DNA of 24,323 bases from JBEEMU01 sp043778315. GTDB lineage: Bacteria > Bacteroidota > Bacteroidia > Chitinophagales > Saprospiraceae. The notes under the pieces were generated by a model that worked only from the letters and a program-made list of their open reading frames with translations, was not told the origin of the DNA and made no database searches. The DNA lies in the NCBI GenBank assembly GCA_043778315.1, contig JAYWGJ010000252.1, positions 1-24,323 on the forward strand, read 5' to 3'. Every line of letters begins with the position of its first letter. The first letter of the stretch is position 1. A program made the position numbers and the translations under genes. Positions 16,050 through 24,323 of the stretch are shown in pieces.

Positions 16050-16104
16050 GTGCGACGGAACGCTGTTCCGTAGTGTATCGCCAAAACAGCGTTCCGTCTC
16101 GCAA
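16050..16104 (+). repeat. Hairpin element, locus D (3' side of corA)
   Basis: A direct unit GTGCGACGGAACGCTGTTCC at 16050-16069, then an inverted copy with ACAGCGTTCCGTC ending CTCGCAAC at 16104. It is the simplest member: one direct and one inverted copy. Read on the corA strand, it has the same orientation relative to the upstream gene as loci A-C. Confidence 0.85.
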
Positions 16105-16107
16105 CCT

Positions 16108-16146
16108 AAAAAAGCGTTCCGTCACTCAATGGCGGAACGCTTTTTT
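16108..16146 (+). terminator. Rho-independent terminator of corA, repeat-derived
   Basis: AAAAAAGCGTTCCG (16108-16121) pairs perfectly over 14 bp with CGGAACGCTTTTTT (16133-16146); the loop is 11 nt. The GCGTTCCG/CGGAACGC arms are the core of the locus D element, here flanked by A and T runs. It can work in both directions. Confidence 0.9.
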
Positions 16147-16253
16147 ATACCTCAGTAGCAACGGTAAACACCCGGAATCTCCATCTTAGTTACCTCCCAA
16201 TATCATACCTAAAAAAAATGTATTCATGCTATATGAATATTTAATCTTTTGTT

Positions 16254-16261
16254 TATCTTTG
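16254..16261 (+). promoter_or_regulatory. Putative -7 box for the giant surface protein gene
   Basis: TATCTTTG matches TAnnTTTG, about 60 nt before the ATG at 16322. No TTG is found at the right distance for -33, so this is a partial match. Nothing else is seen in 16147-16321. Confidence 0.4.
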
Positions 16262-16321
16262 TGACATTGCTAATTTAACCAAATAAACAACCTGAATTTT
16301 AAATTAAAACCTCTTCTCGAT

Positions 16322-19300
16322 ATGCAGTTACGATTTTCTACACTTTTTTCTTTGTTCGCGCTTTGTAGCGCACCACAATTAGCCAAAGCGATTGCCGCGG
16401 GCGACGACCCTTGTACCGCAACTTTGCTCACCGTTACCACCAATTCGTGCAGCTATGCTTTGTACGATAATGTGGGCGCAACCTCTACCTCTACCGCTAT
16501 CGCGCCTGCACCCGGCTGCTCGAGCTATAGCGGCGCAGATGTGTGGTTCAAAGTGATAGTACCGAGCAATGGCGTACTCACCGTCGACCTCACCGCAGGC
16601 ACTATTACCGATAGCGGCATGGCGTTTTATACGGGTGCGGCTTGTAGCAGTTTGCTTACACAAATTGCTTGCGACGATGATTCGGGTACAGGTAATATGT
16701 CTTATATCAACCTCAACGGATTAACCCCAGGCGGTACGGTATATATTCGCGTATTCAAATATGGCGGCGGTACAGGTACGTTTAATATTTGCGCGTCCAC
16801 GCCTACTACGGGTACGGTCAAAAGTAGTGGCAACGTCAGCGCACTCGCTGCTTCCACTTTTACCCAAAACAACTGCTCCAACGACCCTGCTACCAGCACT
16901 ATTGCGGTGACGGGTTTGGCTACTGCGATTAACGCGAGTTTCGGCTTAGCGGAGGTGTCTATTCGCATCGACGACAACTACGTCGGCTATATGTCGGCGT
17001 ACCTCCGTTCGCCCGACGGTCATATCATTCCTTTGGTACAAAAACGCGGCACTACGGGTATCAATTTTGGTTTGGGAACGGGCGCAGCTACCGTTTATAC
17101 CCGTTTTAATATGGCTTCCGCCGCCAATATTTCGGCTATCACTGCCGCTCAAAACCCCTATACCGCACTCACGGGCTATCGTCCCGAAGGGAATTTAGGT
17201 GTATTTAATAACGGGCAAGACCCCAACGGCACATGGACGCTCAAGGTCTGCGACGACCGAGGCGGCTCGCCAAGTGCAACTACGGCAGGTATCATTCAGA
17301 GTTGGTCTATGACGTTCAATAACGCGCCTGCTGCGCCTGTTGCCTCCGCGCCTACTACTAGCGATTGCTTTAACGCAACCCCGATTTGTAGCAATACCCT
17401 AAGCGTATCTACCGTTACGGCTGGCGCGGGTACTTTCGACGATATTAATACAGACGCTACTAATATGTGTTTGGGGGCAGAAAATAACGCCTCTTGGTAT
17501 ATTTTTAATGCGCAAGCGACAGGTAATTTTGGCTTTAAAATACTACCAAATACCGCTACCGACGACTACGACTGGGCTTTATTTCGTATGCCTCCTGGCT
17601 CTACCTGCTCCGATATTTACACCGACCCGTCGCTTTTAGTGAGTTGCAACGCCTCGAGCAGTGTCGTCACGAGCGGCACGACGGGCGCGAGTTCGGGTAG
17701 CTACACCAATCAAGGCGCAGGTACAGGCGGCTGCTCCGGACCTACTTATTTGTCGGGCTGCAACGCCATCAACGCCTTAGTTCCTGTTACATTAGGCACT
17801 ACTTATATATTATATATTACCAATTATACGGCTGGTGGTTCAGGTTATAGCCTCAACTTTACGCAAGCAGGTACGGTAGGTGTTTTTGATAATACGCTGC
17901 CGCGACTCAATAGCGTAGAAACGCCAATCGTATGCGGCGCGTCGTCGCTCACGTTCAACTACTCCGAAAACGTGCGGTTAAGCACCGTTCAAACCTCCGA
18001 TTTTCAACTCACAGGTCCGGGCGGAACGCCCTACACACTAAGCAATGTCCGTCCTGCTTGTCCTGCGGGCAGTTTGTTTTGCAATCAATTTATCGTTGAT
18101 GTTTCGCCTACGCTTACCGCAACAGGTAACTACGTTTTGGGCTTGGCGGCAGGCGGCAGCGTCACCGACAATTGTACCAATAACACCACCAGTGATGTAC
18201 TCAATTTTACTATTGTTATCGCTGACGCGAGCGTGAGTTATGCTACCGCTTCGGCGTGCAAAAATGCAGGCGGTACGCTTACGCCAACGCTCGCAGGTTC
18301 GGGCGGCACGTTTTCGGCTACGCCCGCAGGTTTGAGTATCAACGCTACGGGCGTAATAGATGTGACGGCGAGTACTGCTGGAACGTACACCGTCAGCCGC
18401 ACCGTCACCGCAGGCGCGTGTAGCGATACGCGCACCGCTATTATTAATATTTACAATAATCCTACACCGACTATTACGGGCGCAAATGGCATCTGCCCTG
18501 CGGGTACAGGTGCGAGCAGCACGACCTTAGATGCAGGCGCGGGCTACGCTGCATATACATGGACGGGCGGAACGGCTACGCAAACCAAAACCGTTGCTAC
18601 TGCGGGGACATACACTGTCACTGTCACGCAAAGCGGTTGTACAGGTACAAGGTCTATTATTGTAAGTACTAATCCCGTACCTACCGTTAGTATCGGCTCA
18701 CCCGCAACGCTCACTTGCGCGCTCACGAGTACCAATCTTTCCGCCACAAGCGGCTTAAATACTTACACTTGGACGGGTGGAACGATTACCGCAGGCGGCT
18801 CAACCGCCGCGCCGACCGTCACCGCCGCAGGTACTTATACCGTTGCGGTAAGCAATACACAAGGCTGTACGGCGACGACGACCGTTGCGGTCACGCAAAA
18901 TATTACACCGCCTACGCCTTCACTCGCGGCTGGTGCGCAATTGACGTGTAGTGCGACTACTCCGAGCCTTACGGCAACGGGAGGCGCGCCTTACACTTGG
19001 AGTCCGAACGCGACGAGCGTATCGGGCGCAGCCGCAACTGCCACAGCCGCAGACACTTACACCGTCACGGCTACGGCTGCCAACGGTTGTACTGCTTCTT
19101 CTACCGTTGCGGTCACGCAAAATATAACCGCGCCTACGGCAGCTATTAATCCTGCTACGCAGCTAACTTGCGCGACTACTTCTACTATGCTTACCGCAAC
19201 AGGTGGCAGCACTTACGCATGGAGTACAGGCGCGACAGGCAATATCGTTTCGGGTGTTACTTCGGCTACGCCGACCGTCAATGCACCCGATACTTACACC

Positions 19301-22300
19301 GTCACCGTCACGAATACTATCAACGGCTGTACTTCTTCTTCTACCGTTGCGGTCACGCAAAATATTATAGCGCCTACGCCGTCGCTTTCGGCTGCCGCAC
19401 AACTGACGTGTACCACTACTTCTACGAGCCTTACGGCAACGGGCGGCACAACCTACGCGTGGAGCGCGAACGCGACGAGCGCATCAGGCGCAGGCGCAAC
19501 TGCCATAACACCAACTACTTATACCGTTACCGCTACTAATGCAAACGGCTGTACTGCTTTTGCTACCGTTGCGGTAACGCAAAATATAACCGCGCCTACG
19601 GCAACTGCGGGTAGCAATAATCCGTGTCTGGCGAGTACGTTTACGCTCAATAGTAGCGGCGGAACGGGCTACGCATGGGCGGGTCCGTCGTTCACGAGCG
19701 CAGCACAAAACCCTGCCGTTAGCGCAAGCGCGACCGTAGCTATGAACGGCGTTTACACCGTCACCGTGACGGGTGCAAACGGCTGTACGGCGGTCGCTAA
19801 TATCGCTGTTACTTGTCGCATTGCACCTGCTACTTCGGGCAAACAAGAGGTTTGCGCCCTATCTGGCACTACTTACAACGTGTCTTTTAATGTCACAGGT
19901 TCTGCACCGCTCACCGTCACTGATGGTAGTGGTATCGGCGGTTCGGTATCGGCTGGCGTGTTCACTTCTAACGCAATTGCTACGGGTACGGTCGTCACAT
20001 TTACGGTCAGTAACGCTTGCGGCAACGCGACGGTCACTACTTCGGGTGTGTGCGTTGCCTCTACTACTTGCAACTCGGTGGTCGGCTGTTTCGGTCCTAA
20101 TTTAATCACAGACAACCCTGGTTTTGAGTTAGGCAATACAGGTTTTACTTCCGCTTATTCCGCAAATGCAACTACTGGAAATTGCAACCCGGGTAGCAAT
20201 AGCTGCACGAGTGGCGTAAACACGGCTTACTATTCAGGTCCGAACGACATTATTTGTCAAGGTGCTTATGGCATTGATGCCAATGTGCAACAGTGTAATA
20301 AGTTTTGGTCGCCGAATATCAAAGACCACACAACGGGTACAGGCAAAATGATGATGGTGGATTTACCGAACTCGGGCAGTACCAATTTATGGTGTAAAAC
20401 TATCGCTTTGGCGGGTAGCACCGACTACTGTTTTGGTTCTTATTTTATTAATTTAGTGCCGATAGTGAATAGTGGTTACGGCGACCCTTCTTTTGGCTTC
20501 ACCGCCAACGGTGCGGCTATTGGCGCTGCTGTATTGATTGTAAAAGACGAAAAATGGCACTTTAACGGTGTTCAATTCCGCAACACTACGGCGGGTAACG
20601 TCACGCTTTGTATCAAAAACACTACCGCAGGCGGCACGGGCTACGACGCAGCTTTGGACGATGTTTCGGTGCGAACTATCAACGGCTCGGGTACAGTTCC
20701 TGCTACCGTCAATGATACCAAAGTGCTTTGTGCAGGCGCAAGTTCCGTCGTAGTCAATGTATTAGCTAACGACGGCGCAGGCTCGGGTAGCTTAGATTTT
20801 AATACTTTAAAAGTCAATTCCGCGCCTGCTTTTTCGGTCGGTACTATTAGTAATGTGAATAAAACGACGGGCGAAATCACGTTTCAGCCCTCTGGTACGT
20901 TCACGGGTTCTACCAATTTTGAATACCAAATATGCAATACTGGCGGCTGCTGCGCCGTCGGTACAGTTACTATAAATGCAGGCAGCAACCCTACAGCGAG
21001 CGCGGGCGCGGCTACTTCGGTTTGCTTAGGCAGTGCGCGCAATATCACCGCGTCGGCTACGGGCGGAAGCGGAAGCGGCTACACTTACTCGTGGTCGTCG
21101 GGTGCGGCTACCGCCGTGGCTTCGGTGTCGCCTGCCGCAGCAACTACTTATACCGTTACGGTTACGGATAGTAATTTGTGTACCAACACAAATACCGTTG
21201 CGGTGGCAGTTAATCTGTTGCCTACGGCGAGCGTTGGCGCGGCAACCACAACCGCTATTTGTCTAAATCAAAATACAGCCCTTTCCGCTACCGCAACTGG
21301 TGGTAGTGGCGCGGGCTATTTGTACAGTTGGAACGACGGCGGTGCTAATCCGCACAACGTCAATCCGACCGTGAACACTATATATACCGTCACCGTCACC
21401 GACGGCAATACTTGTACAAATACAGCAAGCAAAACAATTACAGTCCGTTCTTTACCAACCGTCACCGCTTCGGCTACTTTGCCTGCGGTCTGCCTCAACG
21501 CAACAGGTACAATTAACGCTGTCGGCGCGAGCGGTAGCGGCGGAGGCTACACTTACGCATGGGACAACAGCCTCGGCGCGGGCAGCAGTAAAGCGGTAAC
21601 GCCAACCACAACTACTATATATAATGTGACGGTCACGGACGGTAATAGCTGTACCGCGACCGACAATGTGACGGTGACGGTGCGCAGTTTGCCTACGGCG
21701 AACGCAGGCGCGAGCCGTGCGATATGTGCTGGCGGCAACACGTCGTTGAGCGCGACCGCAAGCGGCGGAAGCGGTAGCGGCTATACTTATACCTGGAACG
21801 ACGCGGGTGCAAATCCGCATACCGTTGCGCCGACCGTTGCGACAAGCTACACCGTCACCGCAAGCGACGGCAACGGCTGTACGCAAACAAATAGCGTTGC
21901 TATTACGGTAAACGCGATAGCAGCGACGAGTATTACGGGCGGAACTGCGTTTTGTGCAGGTCGGACGCTTATGCTTAACGCGGGCGGTTCGGGTACTTAC
22001 GCCTGGAGTACAGGCAGTACGGCTGCCAATATTACCGTCAATACAGGCGGTTTTTACACCGTCACCGTGACTGATAGCAACTCTTGTTTGAGTACCGCTT
22101 CCGCTAATATCATCGTCAATCCAAACCCTGCAAGTATAGCGGTGACTGGCGCGGCGGCGTTTTGCGCAGGCACAACTACGAGTATCAGCACGAATGCAGG
22201 CTACGCCTATCAATGGTCGAGTGGTGCTACTACGCAAGGCATCAGCGTCAGCGCGGGCGGTATTTACACCGTCACCGTCACCGACGGCAATACTTGTACA

Positions 22301-24323
22301 ACTACCGCGACCAAAAATATTGCGCTCACGCCGTTGCCTGTATTCAGCATTAGCGGCACTACCGCATTTTGTTCGGGCGCAAATAGCAACCTCGCGGTTG
22401 CGGGCGCGACGGGTACTTACGCATGGAGCAACAGTTTAACGACTTCTAATATCACGGTCAGCGCGGCAGGCAACTACACCGTCACGGTGACGAATATGGG
22501 TTGCGCGGCTTCGCGGAGCGTCGCTATCGCGGTGTATAGTTTGCCTACGGCAGCGATTAGCGGCAACGGCTCGTTCTGTTTTGGGGGCAATTCTTTGCTT
22601 ACCGCAACAGGCGGAACAAACTACGTTTGGGACGCAGGCAACGCCATAAACACCTACACCGCTACGGTTGCAGGTACTTACACCGCGACCGTTACCGATG
22701 CGAATGGCTGCTCGAATACAGCTACCAAAACAGTCACACAAAACTCTAATATTATACCAACAATAAGCGGTCCTACGGCGTTTTGCGCAGGCGCGGGCAT
22801 TACGTTAAGTACAGGTACTTACAATACCTATTCGTGGAGCAACGGAGCGACGGTGCAGAGTTCGGCGGTAGCTGCCGCAGGTACTTACACCGTCACCGTT
22901 ACCGATGTAGCGGGCTGTACGGGTATCGCGCAAACGACGATTGCGGCGAACGCAAACCCTTCTACGACGATAGGCGGAACGCTCAATTTTTGTCAAGGCA
23001 ATACGACTACGCTTACCGCAACGGCAGGTTTTGCCAATTATCAATGGTCGTCAGGTTCTACTACGGCTGCCGTTACGGTTAGCTCAGGCAATACTTATAA
23101 CGTCGTCGTCACGGACGGTAACGGCTGTACCGCGTCTTCGCAGGTCACGGTAATAGCTAACGCTTTGCCTACGCCAAATATTAGCGGCGCGTCGGCGTTT
23201 TGCCAAGCGAGTAGCAATGTATTGACGGCTTCGGGCGGCGCAAGCTATGCATGGTCGACGACCGAAACCGCAACCGCTATCAGCGTAACAAACGGCGGAA
23301 CTTATTACGTCACTGCTACTAACGCGGCAGGCTGTACCGCGTCCGCTAATACGAGCATCACACAAAATGCAAGACCCGTCACTACTATCAGTTCGCCGTC
23401 GGCGAGCAGTGCTTTTTGTTCTGGCGGAAGCCTACAATTAGATGCAGGTACAGGTTTTACTAACTATGCTTGGGGCGGCGCGAATGTCAGCCGTTTTTAT
23501 ACCGTGAATACAGGCGGAACTTACACCGTTACGGTAACGAATGGTTTTGGTTGTACCAATACGGCGAGCCTCGCGGTAACTATGAATACAAATCCGACTG
23601 CCGCTATCGGCGGAACGGCTGCGTTCTGTGCAGGTACAAGCACGAGCCTTACGGCAACGGGCGGCAGCACTTACGCATGGAGTACGGCGGCGACTACGCC
23701 GAGTATTACCGCTACGGCGGCACTCACTTACACCGTTACGGTGACGAACGCGGCAGGCTGTACGGCTTCGTCGCAGCGAGCGGTCGCGCAAAACGCGCTA
23801 CCTGTTCCCGCTATTAGCGGCGTAAATTCGTTTTGCGCCAATAGCAACACCATATTAGCAGCAAGCGGCGGTACTTCCTACGCATGGAGTAACAGTATTG
23901 CGACGGCTAATAATACCATTACTACACCGAATACTTATATTGTGACGGTGACAAACGCGGCAGGTTGTACGGCAAGTACCAATATTGCGGTCACGCAAAA
24001 CCCGCGTCCGCTACCGAGTATTAGCGGCGGAACAACGGTCTGCCAAGGCAAAACGCTGAGTTTAGATGCAGGAAGCGGCTTTACAAGTTATGTGTGGAGC
24101 GACGTTGCGGCTACTACCGCCCAAAACCTTAGCGTTACCGCAACAGGAACCTACACCGTCACGGTGACAAATGCGTTCGCTTGTTCGTCTGCTACAACTA
24201 TTGCGGTCACGCAACTCGTCAATCCTACACCAAATATTACAGGTGTATTGTCGTTTTGTGCAGGCGCGAGTACGAGCCTCACGGCAGGCGGCGGCAACAG
24301 CTACGCATGGAGTACAGGCGCAA
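16322..24323 (+). CDS. Giant modular secreted adhesin-like protein (partial, C-terminus off the right edge)
   Basis: One open frame of 2,667 codons from ATG 16322 to the window edge, with no stop. Residues 1 to about 23 are a signal peptide (MQLRFSTLFSLFALCSAPQL). Domains by eye: PPC-like beta domain (about 30-160); P-domain-like (about 177-337, with LRSPDGHIIPL and DPNGTWTLKVCDD); a second PPC-like module (about 348-517, beginning CFNATPIC, with NASWYIF and DDYDWALF); an Ig/SwmB-like domain (about 523-637); seven Ig-like modules (about 638-1165); a jelly-roll, carbohydrate-binding-like domain (about 1256-1456, opening NLITDNPGFELGNTGFTS, closing ALDDVSV); a cadherin-like domain (about 1457-1551); then at least sixteen further Ig-like modules. 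Almost every module keeps two cysteines (FCxG and GCT). It is probably a type IX-secreted surface or gliding adhesin; the C-terminal sorting domain is not in the window. Thr/Ala/Gly-rich composition throughout. Confidence 0.92.
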   Translation, partial: MQLRFSTLFSLFALCSAPQLAKAIAAGDDPCTATLLTVTTNSCSYALYDNVGATSTSTAIAPAPGCSSYSGADVWFKVIVPSNGVLTVDLTAGTITDSGMAFYTGAACSSLLTQIACDDDSGTGNMSYINLNGLTPGGTVYIRVFKYGGGTGTFNICASTPTTGTVKSSGNVSALAASTFTQNNCSNDPATSTIAVTGLATAINASFGLAEVSIRIDDNYVGYMSAYLRSPDGHIIPLVQKRGTTGINFGLGTGAATVYTRFNMASAANISAITAAQNPYTALTGYRPEGNLGVFNNGQDPNGTWTLKVCDDRGGSPSATTAGIIQSWSMTFNNAPAAPVASAPTTSDCFNATPICSNTLSVSTVTAGAGTFDDINTDATNMCLGAENNASWYIFNAQATGNFGFKILPNTATDDYDWALFRMPPGSTCSDIYTDPSLLVSCNASSSVVTSGTTGASSGSYTNQGAGTGGCSGPTYLSGCNAINALVPVTLGTTYILYITNYTAGGSGYSLNFTQAGTVGVFDNTLPRLNSVETPIVCGASSLTFNYSENVRLSTVQTSDFQLTGPGGTPYTLSNVRPACPAGSLFCNQFIVDVSPTLTATGNYVLGLAAGGSVTDNCTNNTTSDVLNFTIVIADASVSYATASACKNAGGTLTPTLAGSGGTFSATPAGLSINATGVIDVTASTAGTYTVSRTVTAGACSDTRTAIINIYNNPTPTITGANGICPAGTGASSTTLDAGAGYAAYTWTGGTATQTKTVATAGTYTVTVTQSGCTGTRSIIVSTNPVPTVSIGSPATLTCALTSTNLSATSGLNTYTWTGGTITAGGSTAAPTVTAAGTYTVAVSNTQGCTATTTVAVTQNITPPTPSLAAGAQLTCSATTPSLTATGGAPYTWSPNATSVSGAAATATAADTYTVTATAANGCTASSTVAVTQNITAPTAAINPATQLTCATTSTMLTATGGSTYAWSTGATGNIVSGVTSATPTVNAPDTYTVTVTNTINGCTSSSTVAVTQNIIAPTPSLSAAAQLTCTTTSTSLTATGGTTYAWSANATSASGAGATAITPTTYTVTATNANGCTAFATVAVTQNITAPTATAGSNNPCLASTFTLNSSGGTGYAWAGPSFTSAAQNPAVSASATVAMNGVYTVTVTGANGCTAVANIAVTCRIAPATSGKQEVCALSGTTYNVSFNVTGSAPLTVTDGSGIGGSVSAGVFTSNAIATGTVVTFTVSNACGNATVTTSGVCVASTTCNSVVGCFGPNLITDNPGFELGNTGFTSAYSANATTGNCNPGSNSCTSGVNTAYYSGPNDIICQGAYGIDANVQQCNKFWSPNIKDHTTGTGKMMMVDLPNSGSTNLWCKTIALAGSTDYCFGSYFINLVPIVNSGYGDPSFGFTANGAAIGAAVLIVKDEKWHFNGVQFRNTTAGNVTLCIKNTTAGGTGYDAALDDVSVRTINGSGTVPATVNDTKVLCAGASSVVVNVLANDGAGSGSLDFNTLKVNSAPAFSVGTISNVNKTTGEITFQPSGTFTGSTNFEYQICNTGGCCAVGTVTINAGSNPTASAGAATSVCLGSARNITASATGGSGSGYTYSWSSGAATAVASVSPAAATTYTVTVTDSNLCTNTNTVAVAVNLLPTASVGAATTTAICLNQNTALSATATGGSGAGYLYSWNDGGANPHNVNPTVNTIYTVTVTDGNTCTNTASKTITVRSLPTVTASATLPAVCLNATGTINAVGASGSGGGYTYAWDNSLGAGSSKAVTPTTTTIYNVTVTDGNSCTATDNVTVTVRSLPTANAGASRAICAGGNTSLSATASGGSGSGYTYTWNDAGANPHTVAPTVATSYTVTASDGNGCTQTNSVAITVNAIAATSITGGTAFCAGRTLMLNAGGSGTYAWSTGSTAANITVNTGGFYTVTVTDSNSCLSTASANIIVNPNPASIAVTGAAAFCAGTTTSISTNAGYAYQWSSGATTQGISVSAGGIYTVTVTDGNTCTTTATKNIALTPLPVFSISGTTAFCSGANSNLAVAGATGTYAWSNSLTTSNITVSAAGNYTVTVTNMGCAASRSVAIAVYSLPTAAISGNGSFCFGGNSLLTATGGTNYVWDAGNAINTYTATVAGTYTATVTDANGCSNTATKTVTQNSNIIPTISGPTAFCAGAGITLSTGTYNTYSWSNGATVQSSAVAAAGTYTVTVTDVAGCTGIAQTTIAANANPSTTIGGTLNFCQGNTTTLTATAGFANYQWSSGSTTAAVTVSSGNTYNVVVTDGNGCTASSQVTVIANALPTPNISGASAFCQASSNVLTASGGASYAWSTTETATAISVTNGGTYYVTATNAAGCTASANTSITQNARPVTTISSPSASSAFCSGGSLQLDAGTGFTNYAWGGANVSRFYTVNTGGTYTVTVTNGFGCTNTASLAVTMNTNPTAAIGGTAAFCAGTSTSLTATGGSTYAWSTAATTPSITATAALTYTVTVTNAAGCTASSQRAVAQNALPVPAISGVNSFCANSNTILAASGGTSYAWSNSIATANNTITTPNTYIVTVTNAAGCTASTNIAVTQNPRPLPSISGGTTVCQGKTLSLDAGSGFTSYVWSDVAATTAQNLSVTATGTYTVTVTNAFACSSATTIAVTQLVNPTPNITGVLSFCAGASTSLTAGGGNSYAWSTGA
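18221..19820 (+). repeat. First Ig-like module array, about 7 modules
   Basis: Seven modules of 70-80 residues. Four of them keep a near-identical tail, ACCGTTGCGGT(C/A)ACGCAA, starting at 18881, 19103, 19343 and 19565 (spacing 222, 240 and 222 nt). The copies from 19103 and 19565 differ at one base in about 39. The middle modules share the variant opening AQLTC, distinct from the FCAG opening of the second array. Confidence 0.8.
20982..24323 (+). repeat. Second Ig-like module array, at least 16 modules
   Basis: Modules of about 67-79 residues, each following the order P-x-x-I-(S/T)-G, (F/I)C-x-G, LxA, Y-x-W-S, TYTVTVT, GCT. The first four are longer and carry GSGSGYxYxW. The later ones are shorter, with GGxxYAWS. 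The array is still running at the window edge. Confidence 0.85.

Noticed and set aside
21452..22237. 261-codon minus-strand ORF in the giant gene
   Set aside because: An antisense shadow created by the Thr/Ala/Gly-rich repeats; the plus frame is continuous with clear modules.

Overview
The window comes from a member of the Bacteroidota (Bacteroidetes). The evidence is a PorP/SprF-type gliding/type IX secretion outer-membrane protein, long surface proteins built from the two-cysteine Ig-like modules typical of CHU_C-type adhesins, and several upstream regions with the Bacteroidetes promoter pattern TTG-N19-22-TAnnTTTG in place of sigma70-like boxes. Clear Shine-Dalgarno sequences are largely absent. 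I cannot name a genus from the sequence alone.

Layout. 1-1417 (minus, runs off the left edge): a secreted choice-of-anchor-V-like protein with a CxxCH motif followed by Ig-like modules. 1661-4264 (minus): a lipoprotein-like right-handed beta-helix (pectate-lyase-3-like) protein. 4311-4802 (minus): a small two-helix membrane protein of unknown function. 4910-6001 (minus): a site-2-protease-like M50 zinc metalloprotease with a CBS pair. 6096-6695 (plus): a DUF1415 protein, divergent from the protease. 6816-7847 (plus): PorP/SprF. 7848-8205: a repeat-rich gene-free stretch. 8206-9456 (plus): CinA. It converges, across strong hairpins, on rpoN (sigma-54) at 9588-11159 (minus). 11419-13059 (minus): a DUF4139/MuiA-like secreted protein. 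13336-14655 (minus): S-adenosylhomocysteine hydrolase. It is divergent, over a 444-bp AT-rich promoter region, from a CorA-type divalent cation transporter at 15100-16044 (plus). 16322 to the right edge (plus, over 2,660 codons and still open): a giant secreted adhesin-like protein with PPC, P-domain, jelly-roll and cadherin-like domains and about 23 Ig-like modules.

The housekeeping genes (cinA, rpoN, ahcY, corA) look like single-gene transcription units with no obvious shared pathway. The surface genes (the two Ig-repeat proteins, the beta-helix protein and PorP/SprF) probably belong to the type IX secretion/gliding surface apparatus, although no CHU_C sorting domain falls inside the window.

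The most unusual feature is not a gene. A family of hairpin elements (cores GGAACGCTGTTCC and CGAAACGCTGTTTCG) occurs at four loci, each time just downstream of a stop codon and in the same orientation relative to the upstream gene. At one locus part of the element has become a perfect intrinsic terminator. At another its edge seems to supply the -33 box of the next gene.
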